Numbered from the stretch's first letter, positions 17,796 to 25,853 are shown. The stretch: 64,000 bases of DNA from Streptacidiphilus sp. P02-A3a (GCF_014084105.1 NZ_CP048289.1:3171922-3235921), one strand, 5' to 3'. Numbers and translations are program-made. Notes: generated by a model from the sequence alone, not told the origin.

Positions 17796-18002
17796 GTGAT
17801 TCACACGGCGACGCCGCAGGAGTGTTCGGGTTGCGGCGGGACGGGCGCGATGGTCCGTGCCACCACCCGGTGGTGCATGAGCTGCGATGGCATAGAAGGA
17901 GGTTCCAACCATGCTCGGCATTCTCTACAACAGCGGCGGGGACGACGGCGACGGCCACCCCGGTACTCCGTGGACTCCGCCGGAAGAGCCGCCGTCCCCT
18001 GA
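17796..18002 (+). CDS. Small zinc-ribbon ORF overlapping the peptide gene
   Basis: A 68-codon frame from a GTG with GGGGAGG nine bases before. The first 36 residues contain CSGCGGTG ... WCMSCDG, two CxxC pairs spaced like a DnaJ-type zinc ribbon. The remaining part is basic and low-complexity (QQRRGRRRRPPR) and overlaps the peptide gene in another frame, so its 3' half may simply be constrained by that gene. It may be a real zinc-binding protein or a translated leader that feeds ribosomes to the downstream start. The Cys pattern supports coding, but no homologue is recognised. Confidence 0.5.
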   Translation: MIHTATPQECSGCGGTGAMVRATTRWCMSCDGIEGGSNHARHSLQQRRGRRRRPPRYSVDSAGRAAVP

Positions 18003-18042
18003 CGGCTCCACCCCGCCCGGAGACGGGGACCACCGCAAGTAA
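17911..18042 (+). CDS. Candidate RiPP precursor peptide, Asp-Gly-rich
   Basis: A 43-residue peptide starting MLGILYNSGG, with a near-perfect GAAGGAGGTT ribosome site 5 bases ahead of the ATG. It contains four Asp-Gly pairs (residues 12-13, 14-15, 31-32, 38-39), many Pro, one Trp, no Cys, and a short basic end (HRK). It carries eight acidic residues. Its TAA overlaps the ATG of the PIMT-like methyltransferase (TAATG), which implies coupled translation and a dedicated pair. Asp-Gly is the classical site for methyl-ester-driven aspartimide formation. Imiditide RiPPs are known to pair a linear acidic precursor with such an enzyme; assignment of this peptide is inference. Confidence 0.68.
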   Translation: MLGILYNSGGDDGDGHPGTPWTPPEEPPSPDGSTPPGDGDHRK

Positions 18043-19226
18043 TGGCCGACGCTCCGCAGCAGGAGGGCCGCACCAGCACTGACCCGCTGGTGCGGTCCCT
18101 TCTCAACGATGGTTCCATGTCGGCCGATTGGGCCGACTCCTTCGAGGCGGTACCGCGCCGCGAGTTCCTGCCGGATGAGTACTGGGCCTTCGACATGAAG
18201 GCGGGCAGCAGCGTCTACGTCAGCCGGGACGACGAGCCGGACGTGTGGGAGCGGTATGCGGCGGCGACGGACTTCCCGCTGGTCACGCAGTGGGACGACG
18301 GCAGGCACACGGGTCGTGAGCCGGGTCGGGTGTCCACCAGCTCGTCGTCCGAGCCGCGCGTCGTCGCCGGATACCTGCGGGACGCGCGGATCAGTCCGCC
18401 CATGCGGGTGCTGCTGGTCGGCACCGGGACGGGGTGGGACACCGGTCTGCTGAGCCATCGGCTCGGTGGCGGCAACGTGTTCTCCGTCGAGGTGGACGCG
18501 GCCGTGACCGCAGCCGCACGCACCCGCCTGACCGCCCTTGGTCTGCACCCGACGGTCGTGTGCGGTGACGGCTCACTCGGCTGCTCGGCCGGGGCTCCCT
18601 ATGACCGGGCGATCGTGACGGCCGGGGTCCGGCAGGTGGCTCCCGCCCTGCTTGAGCAGACCAGGGAAGGCGGGTTGGTCCTGGCCCCGTGGGGGACGCA
18701 CTACGACAACGGGGACGCACTGGTCCGGCTGACGGTGGGCGCGGACGGGAGCGCGTCCGGTCCGTTCCTGCGGATGGTCGAGTTCATGAAGCTGAGGAAT
18801 CAGCGGTTGGACTGGGACCGCTTCGGCGGCCACGTGAAGGAGTTCCCCGGCGACGCGGCCGTGTCGTCCACGGTGCTGACTCCCTCGGACCTGGGGGAGC
18901 GCTGGACTTCCGCCCGCTTCGTGACCGGTCTCGCGGTACCCGACTGCACTCACGTCCACAACAAGGCGAACGGGCACACCCGGGTGTGGTTCTTCGGACT
19001 GTCGGACCTGTCGTGGGCATGCGCGGAGTTCCAGCCGGGCGAGCTGACCGGCACGGTCTACCAGCACGGCCCCCGGCACCTCTGGGACGAGGTGGAGCGC
19101 GCCCTGCGCTGGTGGACGGAGCAGGGCCGCCCGCTGCTCGACTCCTTCGGCCTCACGGTGACCCCCGACGGGGCCCAGCGCCCCTGGCTGGCCGACCGGT
19201 CCAACCCTGTTCCGTCGTTCGCCTGA
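18042..19226 (+). CDS. PIMT-like O-methyltransferase, RiPP-associated type
   Basis: SAM-dependent protein-isoaspartate-methyltransferase homologue of 394 residues, much longer than the roughly 210-residue housekeeping enzyme. Seen: SSSEP (101-105) matching the conserved Ser/Gln-Pro segment before the core, motif I VLLVGTGTGW (123-132), post-I VFSVEVDA, and PYDRAIVTAGVRQVAPALLE (187-206) matching the family core. A C-terminal extension includes RPLLDSFGLTVTPDG (363-377) and a Trp, resembling the tail motif reported for RiPP-associated PIMT homologues. These enzymes methylate a specific Asp, and the ester then collapses to aspartimide. Translation is coupled to the Asp-Gly-rich peptide just upstream. 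No ATP-grasp, lanthionine synthetase or lasso cyclase gene is nearby. Confidence 0.85.
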   Translation: MADAPQQEGRTSTDPLVRSLLNDGSMSADWADSFEAVPRREFLPDEYWAFDMKAGSSVYVSRDDEPDVWERYAAATDFPLVTQWDDGRHTGREPGRVSTSSSSEPRVVAGYLRDARISPPMRVLLVGTGTGWDTGLLSHRLGGGNVFSVEVDAAVTAAARTRLTALGLHPTVVCGDGSLGCSAGAPYDRAIVTAGVRQVAPALLEQTREGGLVLAPWGTHYDNGDALVRLTVGADGSASGPFLRMVEFMKLRNQRLDWDRFGGHVKEFPGDAAVSSTVLTPSDLGERWTSARFVTGLAVPDCTHVHNKANGHTRVWFFGLSDLSWACAEFQPGELTGTVYQHGPRHLWDEVERALRWWTEQGRPLLDSFGLTVTPDGAQRPWLADRSNPVPSFA

Positions 19227-19252
19227 CGCCCTCCGAGCGACCCGATGAGTCT

Positions 19253-19268
19253 CTCCCCCGTGGGGGAG
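19253..19268. repeat. Short perfect hairpin CTCCCCC/GGGGGAG
   Basis: A 7-base stem with a 2-base centre just after the methyltransferase gene. It may assist the larger terminator that follows. Confidence 0.45.
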
Positions 19269-19285
19269 GGACTCCGGGGCACAGA

Positions 19286-19324
19286 GAAGCCCCCTGCGGC
19301 CCGTGTGGGCTGGCAGGGGGCTTC
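19286..19324. terminator. Hairpin terminator between methyltransferase and SDR
   Basis: A perfect 12-base stem, GAAGCCCCCTGC with its complement, and a 15-base GC-rich loop. It separates the plus-strand RiPP-like operon from the convergent SDR gene. Confidence 0.8.
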
Positions 19325-19387
19325 GCCGATGGCCGGGGGGCAGGCCCGGGGGCGGCGGGCCGTGAGGCGGGCCGCCGATCCTGCCGG

Positions 19388-20149
19388 TTAGTCGAGGGGC
19401 CCGCCGGCGACGTAGATGACCTGGCCGGAGACGAAGCCCGCGCCCTCGCTGACGAGGAACGAGACGGTGTGCGCGATGTCCTCCGGGACGCCCACCCGGG
19501 CGACCGGGATCTGGGTGGCGGCGGCGGCCTTGAAGTCCTCGAAGCCCATGCCGATGCGGGCGGCGGTGGCGGCCGTCATGTCGGTGGCGATGAAGCCCGG
19601 GGCGACCGCGTTGGCGGTGACGCCGAACTTGCCGAGCTCCTTGGCCAGGGTCTTGGTGAAGCCCTGCAGACCGGCCTTGGCGGCCGAGTAGTTGGCCTGG
19701 CCCCGGTTGCCCAGGGCGGAGGAGGAGGACAGGTTGACGATGCGGCCGTAGCCGGCGTCCACCATGTGCTTCTGGACCGCCTTGGACATCAGGAAGGCGC
19801 CCTTGAGGTGGACGTTCATCACCGTGTCCCAGTCCAGCTCGGTCATCTTGAACAGCAGGTTGTCGCGCAGCACACCGGCGTTGTTGACCAGCACCGCGGG
19901 CGCGCCCAGCTCGGCGGCGATCCGCTCGACGGCGGCGGCGACCTGCGTCGCGTCGCTGACGTCCGCGCCGACCGCGAGGGCCCTGCCCCCGGCGGCGGTG
20001 ATCTTCTCGACGGTGTCCTTGCCCGCCGACTCCTCCAGGTCCACCACGGCCACGGCGAAGCCGTCGGCGGCGAGGCGGATCGCGGTGGCGGCGCCGATGC
20101 CGCGGGCCGCGCCGGTGACGATGGCTACGCGGGGGGTCTGCTCAGTCAT
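19388..20149 (-). CDS. 3-oxoacyl-ACP/CoA reductase-like SDR
   Basis: SDR of 253 residues. Seen: TGAARGIG cofactor loop near residue 13, DVSDATQ adenine-side loop, NNAG, the Ser in VNLSSSSALG, the YSAAK catalytic pair, and the FabG-like end FVSGQVIYVAGGPLD. It lies 75 bases after an acyl-CoA dehydrogenase gene on the same strand and probably shares its operon with that enzyme and the phosphotransferase-like kinase. The likely role is a hydroxyacyl-CoA dehydrogenase or keto reductase step in the same catabolic route. Confidence 0.88.
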   Translation of the reverse strand: MTEQTPRVAIVTGAARGIGAATAIRLAADGFAVAVVDLEESAGKDTVEKITAAGGRALAVGADVSDATQVAAAVERIAAELGAPAVLVNNAGVLRDNLLFKMTELDWDTVMNVHLKGAFLMSKAVQKHMVDAGYGRIVNLSSSSALGNRGQANYSAAKAGLQGFTKTLAKELGKFGVTANAVAPGFIATDMTAATAARIGMGFEDFKAAAATQIPVARVGVPEDIAHTVSFLVSEGAGFVSGQVIYVAGGPLD

Positions 20150-20223
20150 GGCTGCTGCATGTCCTTCGGTCGAGGGGGTGAAGGTGGTGGGGAGAGGTGT
20201 GGACTGGGGGAGCTGACTGCTGG

Positions 20224-21459
20224 TCAGGAGGGCAGGTAGGGGCGCAGCTCGCGCCGGGCCAGCGAGCGGCGGTGGACCTCGTCCGGGCCGTCGGCGAAGC
20301 GCAGGGTGCGGGCGCCCGCCCAGAGTTGGGCCAGCGGGAAGTCCTGGGAGACGCCGCCGCCGCCGTGGGCCTGGATCGCCTTGTCCAGGATCCACTCGAC
20401 GGTGGACGGGGTGGCGATCTTGATGGCCTGGATCTCGGTGTGCGCGCCCTTGTTGCCGACGGTGTCCATCAGCCAGGCGGTCTTCAGCACCAGCAGCCGC
20501 AGTTGCTCGATGCGGACGCGGGACTCGGCGATCCACTCCTGGATCACGCCCTGCTCCGCCAGCGGCTTGCCGAAGGCGGTGCGGGCGACCGCCCGGCGGC
20601 ACATCAGCTCCAGGCCGCGCTCGGCCATCCCGATGAGCCGCATGCAGTGGTGGATCCGGCCGGGGCCGAGCCGGGCCTGGGCGATGGCGAAGCCCTCGCC
20701 CTCACCGGCGATCAGGTTCTCCGCCGGGACCCGGACGTTGTCGAACACGATCTCGGCGTGGCCGCCGTGCGCGCCGTCGGTGTAGCCGAACACGTGCATG
20801 CCGCGCCGGACGTCGACCCCGGGCGTGTCGCGGGGGACCAGGATCATGCTCTGCTGCCGGTGCTTGGGCGCGTTCGGGTCGGAGCGGCCCATCACGATCA
20901 GGATCTCGCACTCGGGGGCCATCGCCCCGGACGACCACCACTTGCGTCCGTTGATCACGTACTCGTCGCCGTCGCGTTCGATCCGGGTGGCGATGTTCGC
21001 CGCGTCGGAGGAGGCGACCTCGGGCTCGGTCATGCAGAAGGCCGAGCGGATCTCGCCTTCCAGCAGTGGCAGCAGCCAGCGCTTGCGCTGCTCGGGGGTG
21101 CCGAACTCGGCCAGCACCTCCATGTTGCCGGTGTCCGGGGCGGCGCAGTTCAGCGCTTCGGGGGCGAGGTGCGGGCTGTGGCCGGTGATCTCGGCCAGCG
21201 GGGCGTACTGCAGGTTGGTCAGCCCGGCGCCGTGCCCGCCGTCCGGCAGGCCGTGCTGGTCCACGAAGAAGAGGTTCCACAGCCCGCGCCGCCGCGCCTC
21301 GGCCTTGAGCTCGGCCATCACCGGGAGCCGGGCCCACTCGTTCTCGGCGACCGCCGACTGCTCGGCGTGCACGGCCTCGGCGGGGTACACGTGCTCGTCC
21401 ATGAAGGTGAGCAACCACTGCTGGAGTTCACGGGTTCGCTCGTCGTACAGGAAGTCCAT
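20224..21459 (-). CDS. Acyl-CoA dehydrogenase, ACAD10/11-like
   Basis: FAD enzyme of 411 residues. Seen: [20 protein letters not shown], the middle-domain [19 protein letters not shown]-type [16 protein letters not shown], and the C-terminal [19 protein letters not shown], an arrangement typical of the ACAD10/11 branch. Its ATG overlaps the stop of an aminoglycoside-phosphotransferase-like kinase (TGATG). In animals these two domains are fused in ACAD10/ACAD11, and in Pseudomonas putida the separate LvaA and LvaC act on 4-hydroxyvaleryl-CoA. The same division of labour is inferred here. Confidence 0.87.
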   Translation of the reverse strand: MDFLYDERTRELQQWLLTFMDEHVYPAEAVHAEQSAVAENEWARLPVMAELKAEARRRGLWNLFFVDQHGLPDGGHGAGLTNLQYAPLAEITGHSPHLAPEALNCAAPDTGNMEVLAEFGTPEQRKRWLLPLLEGEIRSAFCMTEPEVASSDAANIATRIERDGDEYVINGRKWWSSGAMAPECEILIVMGRSDPNAPKHRQQSMILVPRDTPGVDVRRGMHVFGYTDGAHGGHAEIVFDNVRVPAENLIAGEGEGFAIAQARLGPGRIHHCMRLIGMAERGLELMCRRAVARTAFGKPLAEQGVIQEWIAESRVRIEQLRLLVLKTAWLMDTVGNKGAHTEIQAIKIATPSTVEWILDKAIQAHGGGGVSQDFPLAQLWAGARTLRFADGPDEVHRRSLARRELRPYLPS

Positions 21460-22526
21460 CAGTTGTTCCCTTCCAGCTTGAGCAGGGTCTCCAGGGAGGC
21501 GGAGACCAGCAGCGGCACCAGCCCGCCGATGTGGGCGAAGCCCTCGCCCACGGTCTTGCCCTGGGTGTAGCGGAAATGGATGCCCTCGGAGATCACCGCG
21601 AGCTTGAACCCGGCGAAGGCGGTGTACCAGGGCAGCGGGGCGAGGTCCAGGCCGGTGCGGTCGGCGTAGTGCTCGGCCAGTTCGTCCAGGCCGGGGAAGC
21701 CCGCCTCGGGGCTGACGGCCTGGGCCACCGGGTTGCCCGGGATCCGGGCCGCGATCTCCCAGTACACCTTGAGCAGGCCGACATCGGCGAGCGGGTCGCC
21801 CAGGGTCGCCATCTCCCAGTCCAGTACCGCCGCCACGCTGTCGTCGGGGGCGATGATCGCGTTGTCGAGCCGGTAGTCGCCGTGCACCACGGTGTTCCGC
21901 TGGGTCCGCGGCAGCTGTGCCGCCAGCCGGTGCTGGAGCTCGGCCATGCCGTCGATCTCCCGGCTCCGGGAGGCCTCGAACTGGCGCAGCCAGCGGTCCA
22001 GCTGTCGCTGGAGGTAGCCGTCGGGGCGGCCGAAGTCGCCCAGGCCGACCGCCGCCGGATCGATCCCGTGCAGTTCGGCCAGCACGTCGATGAGCCGGAA
22101 GGACATGGTCCTGGCCCGGTCCCGGCCGAGCCCGGCGACGTCCTCGGCAGTCCGGTAGACGCTGCCCCGGACCTCGTCCATCAGGTAGAACGGCGCGCCG
22201 AGCACCTCCGGGTCGGTGCACAGCAGGTGCGCGCCGGGGACCGGGACGCCGGTGCCCGCCAGCGCGGAGATCACCCGGTACTCGCGGCCCATGTCGTGCG
22301 CGGTGGCCAGCACGTGCCCCAGCGGCGGGCGGCGGAGCACCCAGCGGTGGGCCGAGTCGTGCAGCCGGTAGGTCAGGTTGGACTTGCCGCCGGAGATCAG
22401 CTCGGCCGCGAGCGGCCCGTCGACCAGCCCGGGGTGGGCGCGGTCGAGGTACTCCCGCAGGCGGTCCAGGTCGAGGCCGGGCGGGTGCGGGCCGCCGGGA
22501 TGCCCGGACCCGGCTTGCTGCGACAT
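21459..22526 (-). CDS. Aminoglycoside-phosphotransferase-like kinase (ACAD10/11 N-domain / LvaA type)
   Basis: Kinase-fold protein of 355 residues. Seen: the nucleotide loop [12 protein letters not shown] near residue 45, the Lys/Arg-type WVLRRPP strand, the catalytic loop [13 protein letters not shown], and the metal-binding [17 protein letters not shown]. The pairing with an ACAD suggests phosphorylation of a 4-hydroxyacyl-CoA, whose phosphate is then eliminated and the double bond moved. It is first in the minus-strand operon and is preceded by a 20-base palindrome shared with the divergent TetR gene. Antibiotic resistance is unlikely given the context. Confidence 0.84.
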   Translation of the reverse strand: MSQQAGSGHPGGPHPPGLDLDRLREYLDRAHPGLVDGPLAAELISGGKSNLTYRLHDSAHRWVLRRPPLGHVLATAHDMGREYRVISALAGTGVPVPGAHLLCTDPEVLGAPFYLMDEVRGSVYRTAEDVAGLGRDRARTMSFRLIDVLAELHGIDPAAVGLGDFGRPDGYLQRQLDRWLRQFEASRSREIDGMAELQHRLAAQLPRTQRNTVVHGDYRLDNAIIAPDDSVAAVLDWEMATLGDPLADVGLLKVYWEIAARIPGNPVAQAVSPEAGFPGLDELAEHYADRTGLDLAPLPWYTAFAGFKLAVISEGIHFRYTQGKTVGEGFAHIGGLVPLLVSASLETLLKLEGNN

Positions 22527-22590
22527 GCGGACCTCCTGCGCGTGGATGGGGCAGACTCACCGCGAGCGGCGGCGGAGCCCTCGGCGACAC

Positions 22591-22610
22591 CATACCGACT
22601 AGTAGGTATG
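22591..22610. promoter_or_regulatory. Palindromic operator between kinase operon and TetR
   Basis: CATACCGACTAGTAGGTATG is a 20-base palindrome broken only by one symmetric mismatch pair around the ACTAGT centre. It lies between the divergent kinase/ACAD/SDR operon and the TetR gene. It is the obvious candidate site for that TetR protein. Confidence 0.75.
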
Positions 22611-22728
22611 TCGGCTAGAGTGGACTGCGACACACCGTGCCGGAACGGGGCCGTACGGTTGACGCGGCGGGGACCGGCGGCGGAGGCCGGGTGGCACACG
22701 GGAAGCGGCACACGGGAAGAGGGCGCAG

Positions 22729-23391
22729 GTGGCGGCAACAGCGCACAGGGCGGCGGGCGGCGGGCGCGGGCGCGCGACGGCGCCCGGGGTCCCGGCGGCA
22801 GTGGCCGCCCCGGCGGGCGTCCCGGTCGCCGAGCGGCTGCTCGCCGCCGCCAGCAGGCTCTTCGCGGAGAAGGGCTTCGCGCTGACCTCGGTCCAGGAGA
22901 TCGTCGAACACGCGGGCGTCACCAAGGGCGCCATGTACCACTACTTCAGCTCCAAGGACGACCTGCTCCAGCAGATCTACACCCGGCTGCTCGCGGTTCA
23001 GTCGGTCCGCTTGGTGGCCATAGCCGACGACACCGACCGTCCGCCCCGGGAGCGGTTGCACACCGCCGCTGTGGATGTCGTGGTCAGCACAATCGAACAT
23101 TTGGATGATGCCATGGTTTCCTGGCGCTCCATGCACATGCTGCCGCCGGACCGGCTCGCCGCGGTCCGCGGGGACCGCCGGAGATTCCATGAGCGATTCC
23201 GGATGTTGATCGAACAGGGACAGGCGGATGGCTCACTTCGTTCGGATGTGTCCGCTGACCTGGTCGCTCATCAGTTCTTCGGTGGCGTACACCATCTCGG
23301 CAGCTGGTACCACGCCGACGGCGAACTGACGCCCGAATCTATCGGCACGGCCTTCGCTGACCTGCTGCTACGCGGACTCGATGGTTCCTGA
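22729..23391 (+). CDS. TetR-family regulator
   Basis: Protein of about 220 residues from a GTG at 22729; a start inside the Ala/Gly-rich first 30 residues is possible. The helix-turn-helix is clear (RLFAEKGFALTSVQEIVEHAGVTKGAMYHYFSSKDDLL). The C-terminal ligand domain contains EHLDDAMVSWRSMHMLPPD and a terminal FFGGVHHLGSWYHADGELTPESIG, the layout of TetR regulators of fatty-acid and CoA-ester catabolism. It is divergent from the kinase/ACAD/SDR operon with a shared palindrome in between, so it most likely represses that operon in response to an acyl-CoA. Confidence 0.87.
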   Translation: MAATAHRAAGGGRGRATAPGVPAAVAAPAGVPVAERLLAAASRLFAEKGFALTSVQEIVEHAGVTKGAMYHYFSSKDDLLQQIYTRLLAVQSVRLVAIADDTDRPPRERLHTAAVDVVVSTIEHLDDAMVSWRSMHMLPPDRLAAVRGDRRRFHERFRMLIEQGQADGSLRSDVSADLVAHQFFGGVHHLGSWYHADGELTPESIGTAFADLLLRGLDGS

Positions 23392-23695
23392 TGGACACCG
23401 GGCCGCTATCTGAAGGCCTACTGTGAACGGTTGGAGAACGCACTGACGATTCGCCAGTCGCGGCTCCAGGATCACGATTGGGATGCAGGTTGCATCGACG
23501 TATCTTGTTGAACCCGGCACTTTGTATAGTGTGCGCCAGCAGCCGACGGCTGCTCGGCGATCAAGCCCCGCGTGCGCTGCCTCCACAGGGCACGCAGCGA
23601 GCGGGCGCGCCGCTGCCACTGCCGTGCCATCCCTCCCGCAAGGGCAGTCGCGAGGGCTCAGACAGGACGGTTCGATGATGCTGGGGGAGATTGAC
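23392..23695. other. 304-base upstream region of the tandem-MarR gene
   Basis: Contains the perfect inverted repeat GATGCA-GGT-TGCATC at 23482-23496, and an extended -10-like TTGTATAGTG at 23522-23531. These fit an autoregulated MarR promoter. The open frame through this region before 23696 has no good ribosome site and is not MarR-like, so it is not called coding. Confidence 0.5.
23482..23496. promoter_or_regulatory. Inverted repeat, candidate MarR operator
   Basis: GATGCA and TGCATC separated by GGT, about 30 bases before a TATAGT -10-like box. MarR proteins commonly bind short palindromes at their own promoters. Confidence 0.45.
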
Positions 23696-24583
23696 ATGAC
23701 GGGTGTACCACTCCGCCTCTCCCAGTCGCCGGGACAGTTGATCCGGATCGCGCAGCAGGTGCACACGCGCCTGTGGACCGAGCACGTCGGCACCGAGCTC
23801 ACGGCTCCGCAGTACGCCGCGCTGGTCGCACTCGCGATCGAGCCCGGCGCCGACCAGCGGACGGTGGGCGAACGGGCATCACTGGACAAGGCGACGATGG
23901 CCGAGATGGTCGGTCGGCTGGTGCGCCGGGGCCTGGTACTGCGCAGACGTGACCCGGCCGACGGGCGGCGCAAGCTGCTGACCCTCTCCCCGGCCGGGGC
24001 CCAGCTGTTGCAGTACGTGTCCCCGCGCGTGGCCAGTGTGCAGCAGCAGCTGCTGGAGCCGCTGGACGAGACCCAGCGGGCCTCGCTGATGGCGAGCCTC
24101 GGCAGCCTGGCCCGGATAGACCCGCTGGCGCTGGAGACCATGGAGGAGTCGCGGCCGATCCTGGACGCGCCCCGGGTGGTCGGCTATCTGATCCGGGTCG
24201 CCCAGCAGGTCCACACCCGGTTGTGGACCGAGCTGGTACCCGGCGAGCTGACCGCCCCGCAGTACGCGGTGCTGGACGCCCTGGCCGAGGAGCCGGGTAT
24301 CGACCAGCGGACGGTCGGCGAGCGCGCGTCGCTGGACAAGGCGACGATGGCCGAGCTGATCAGCCGCCTGGTGCGGCGCGGACTGGTGCTGCGCCGCCGC
24401 GACCCGGCCGACGGCCGACGGAACCTGCTGGCACTCTCCCCGGCCGGGGTGGAGCTGCTGACCCAGGTCCGGGGCGGCGTGGACGACGTGCAGCGGCAGC
24501 TGCTGGAGCCGCTCCAGGCGAACGACCGCGAGGGCGTGGTGGCGCTGCTGATGGTGACCGCGCGGCTGGCGGGCCAGGTCTGA
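23696..24583 (+). CDS. Tandem double-MarR-domain regulator
   Basis: A 295-residue protein made of two successive complete MarR domains. The ATG at 23696 has GGGGGAG before it. Domain one (about 10-145) and domain two (about 165-290) each run QVHTRLWTE ... ELTAPQYA ... DQRTVGERASLDKATMAE ... RLVRRGLVLRRRDPADGRR. Several stretches of up to 18 residues are identical between them, including the winged-helix recognition helix and wing. Typical MarR proteins are about 150 residues and dimerise. Here the dimer is built into one chain, so the two halves probably form a single pseudosymmetric DNA-binding unit. The next gene is convergent; targets and ligand are unknown. Confidence 0.87.
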   Translation: MTGVPLRLSQSPGQLIRIAQQVHTRLWTEHVGTELTAPQYAALVALAIEPGADQRTVGERASLDKATMAEMVGRLVRRGLVLRRRDPADGRRKLLTLSPAGAQLLQYVSPRVASVQQQLLEPLDETQRASLMASLGSLARIDPLALETMEESRPILDAPRVVGYLIRVAQQVHTRLWTELVPGELTAPQYAVLDALAEEPGIDQRTVGERASLDKATMAELISRLVRRGLVLRRRDPADGRRNLLALSPAGVELLTQVRGGVDDVQRQLLEPLQANDREGVVALLMVTARLAGQV

Positions 24584-24640
24584 GCGCCGGGGCCTGAGCA
24601 CAGGGGCCTGAGCGCAGGTTCTGAGCGCAGGTTCTGAGCG

Positions 24641-24679
24641 CCGGGGTGCCCGCCAGCCATGCGGGGGCGGGCACCCCGG
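24641..24679. terminator. Hairpin between MarR and ROK genes
   Basis: A perfect 14-base stem CCGGGGTGCCCGCC with an 11-base loop lies between two convergent genes. Just upstream, two copies of GCAGGTTCTGAGC form a short direct repeat. Confidence 0.8.
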
Positions 24680-24686
24680 CCCGACC

Positions 24687-25853
24687 TCAGCCTTCGGTGG
24701 TCCGGCGGTCGAACACCAGCGGGCGAGCCGTGCGGATCGCCGTGGTGATCGCGCCCAGCAGCACCGCGTCCTCACCCAGCGCGCTCGGGATGATCGTCGG
24801 CCGCAGCGGGGTGAGCTGCGCCAGCGTCTCCTCGACGGTGCCCAGCAGCAGGTCGGCGCTGTGCCCGACGCCGCCGCCGAGCACCACCAGGTCCGGGTCG
24901 ATCACGGCGGTCACCGCCGCCACCACCTGCGCCACGCTCCTGGCCTCCTGCCGGACGGCGGCCAGCGCCTCCGGCAGGCCCCGCCGGGCCGCCTCGAACA
25001 CCTTCTTGGCGTCCAGCGGTCCGGGCATGCCGAGCCCGCGCGCGGCCTGGACCACGGCGTCCCCGGAGACCGCCGCCTCGGCCAGGGCCGGTCCCGAGGG
25101 CAGCGGCAGGAAGCCGATCTCGCCGGCCGCCCCGTTCGAGCCCCGGAACAGCTCGCCGTCGGCGACGATGCCCATGCCGAGGCCGGTGCCGATCAGCACG
25201 TAGACGAAGAGCCGACTGCCCGCGCCGACACCGAAGGCGTACTCGCCGAGGGCGGCCAGGTTGGCGTCGTTGTGCACGCTGAGGGTGGTGCCCAGGCCCT
25301 CCCGCATGCCCGCGAACAGGCCGGGGCGGCCCCAGCCGGGCAGGTTCCCGGCGTAGCGGACCCGCCCGGTGTGCTGGTCGAAGACGCCGGGGGTGCCCAC
25401 GGCGGCGTGCACGATGTCCTGCGGTTCGAGCCCGGCCTCGGTGCCCAGCCGGTGGGCGGCGTCCACCACGGTCCGGGCGACGGCGGCGGCGCTGCGGCCC
25501 CGGTTGGGCACGTCGGCGCGGGCGACCACGGTCCCGGCCAGGTCGGCCACGGCGAGGCGGAGGAAGGCCCGGCCGATGTCCACGCCGAGCACGTGCCCGG
25601 CGGTCGGGTCGGTCTCGTAGAGCAGCGCGGTCCGGCCCCGGTCGGGGACCACCGTCCCGGCCTCGCGCGCCAGTCCGGCCTGTTCCAGCGCGGCCAGCGC
25701 GGCGGAGACGGTCGGCTTGGACAGGCCGGTGTCCCGGGCCAGCTGCGCGCGGGACGCCGGGCCCTCGGTGCGCAGCCGCTCCAGGAGCAGCCACTCGTTG
25801 TTGCTGCGCAGCCGACGCCGGTTCCACGGCTGTTCGGCGGTGTGTTCGACCAT
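24687..25853 (-). CDS. ROK-family transcriptional regulator
   Basis: Protein of 388 residues. The ATG at 25853 has GAGAGGCACG upstream. An N-terminal winged helix (LLLERLRTEGPASRAQLARDTGLSKPTVSAALAALEQAG) is followed by a ROK sugar-kinase-like domain with HVLGVDIGRAFLRLAVADLAG, a VGTPGVFD loop, and the phosphate-type IGTGLGMGIV. The ROK zinc motif (GHxxxxxxGxxCxCGxxGC) is absent: the segment reads GAAGEIGFLPLPSGPA. This points to a regulator without kinase activity, as for many ROK repressors. It is divergent from an amino-acid permease, with a perfect palindrome between them. Confidence 0.87.
   Translation of the reverse strand: MVEHTAEQPWNRRRLRSNNEWLLLERLRTEGPASRAQLARDTGLSKPTVSAALAALEQAGLAREAGTVVPDRGRTALLYETDPTAGHVLGVDIGRAFLRLAVADLAGTVVARADVPNRGRSAAAVARTVVDAAHRLGTEAGLEPQDIVHAAVGTPGVFDQHTGRVRYAGNLPGWGRPGLFAGMREGLGTTLSVHNDANLAALGEYAFGVGAGSRLFVYVLIGTGLGMGIVADGELFRGSNGAAGEIGFLPLPSGPALAEAAVSGDAVVQAARGLGMPGPLDAKKVFEAARRGLPEALAAVRQEARSVAQVVAAVTAVIDPDLVVLGGGVGHSADLLLGTVEETLAQLTPLRPTIIPSALGEDAVLLGAITTAIRTARPLVFDRRTTEG

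Noticed and set aside
17911..19226. Reading the small peptide locus as a lanthipeptide, lasso or graspetide cluster
   Set aside because: The peptide has no Cys, and no lanthionine synthetase, lasso protease/cyclase or ATP-grasp gene is in view.
16000..19330. Integrative element at the DUF6879/methyltransferase island
   Set aside because: No integrase, flanking direct repeat or tRNA was found at its ends; slightly lower GC alone is not enough.
21459..22526. Antibiotic-resistance phosphotransferase
   Set aside because: The kinase is coupled to an acyl-CoA dehydrogenase and SDR, as in hydroxyacyl-CoA catabolism, and lacks resistance context.
23483..23695. Extended N-terminus of the tandem MarR gene
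   Set aside because: The extra 71 residues are not MarR-like, overlap the promoter-like palindrome and -10 box, and a good ribosome site precedes the ATG at 23696.
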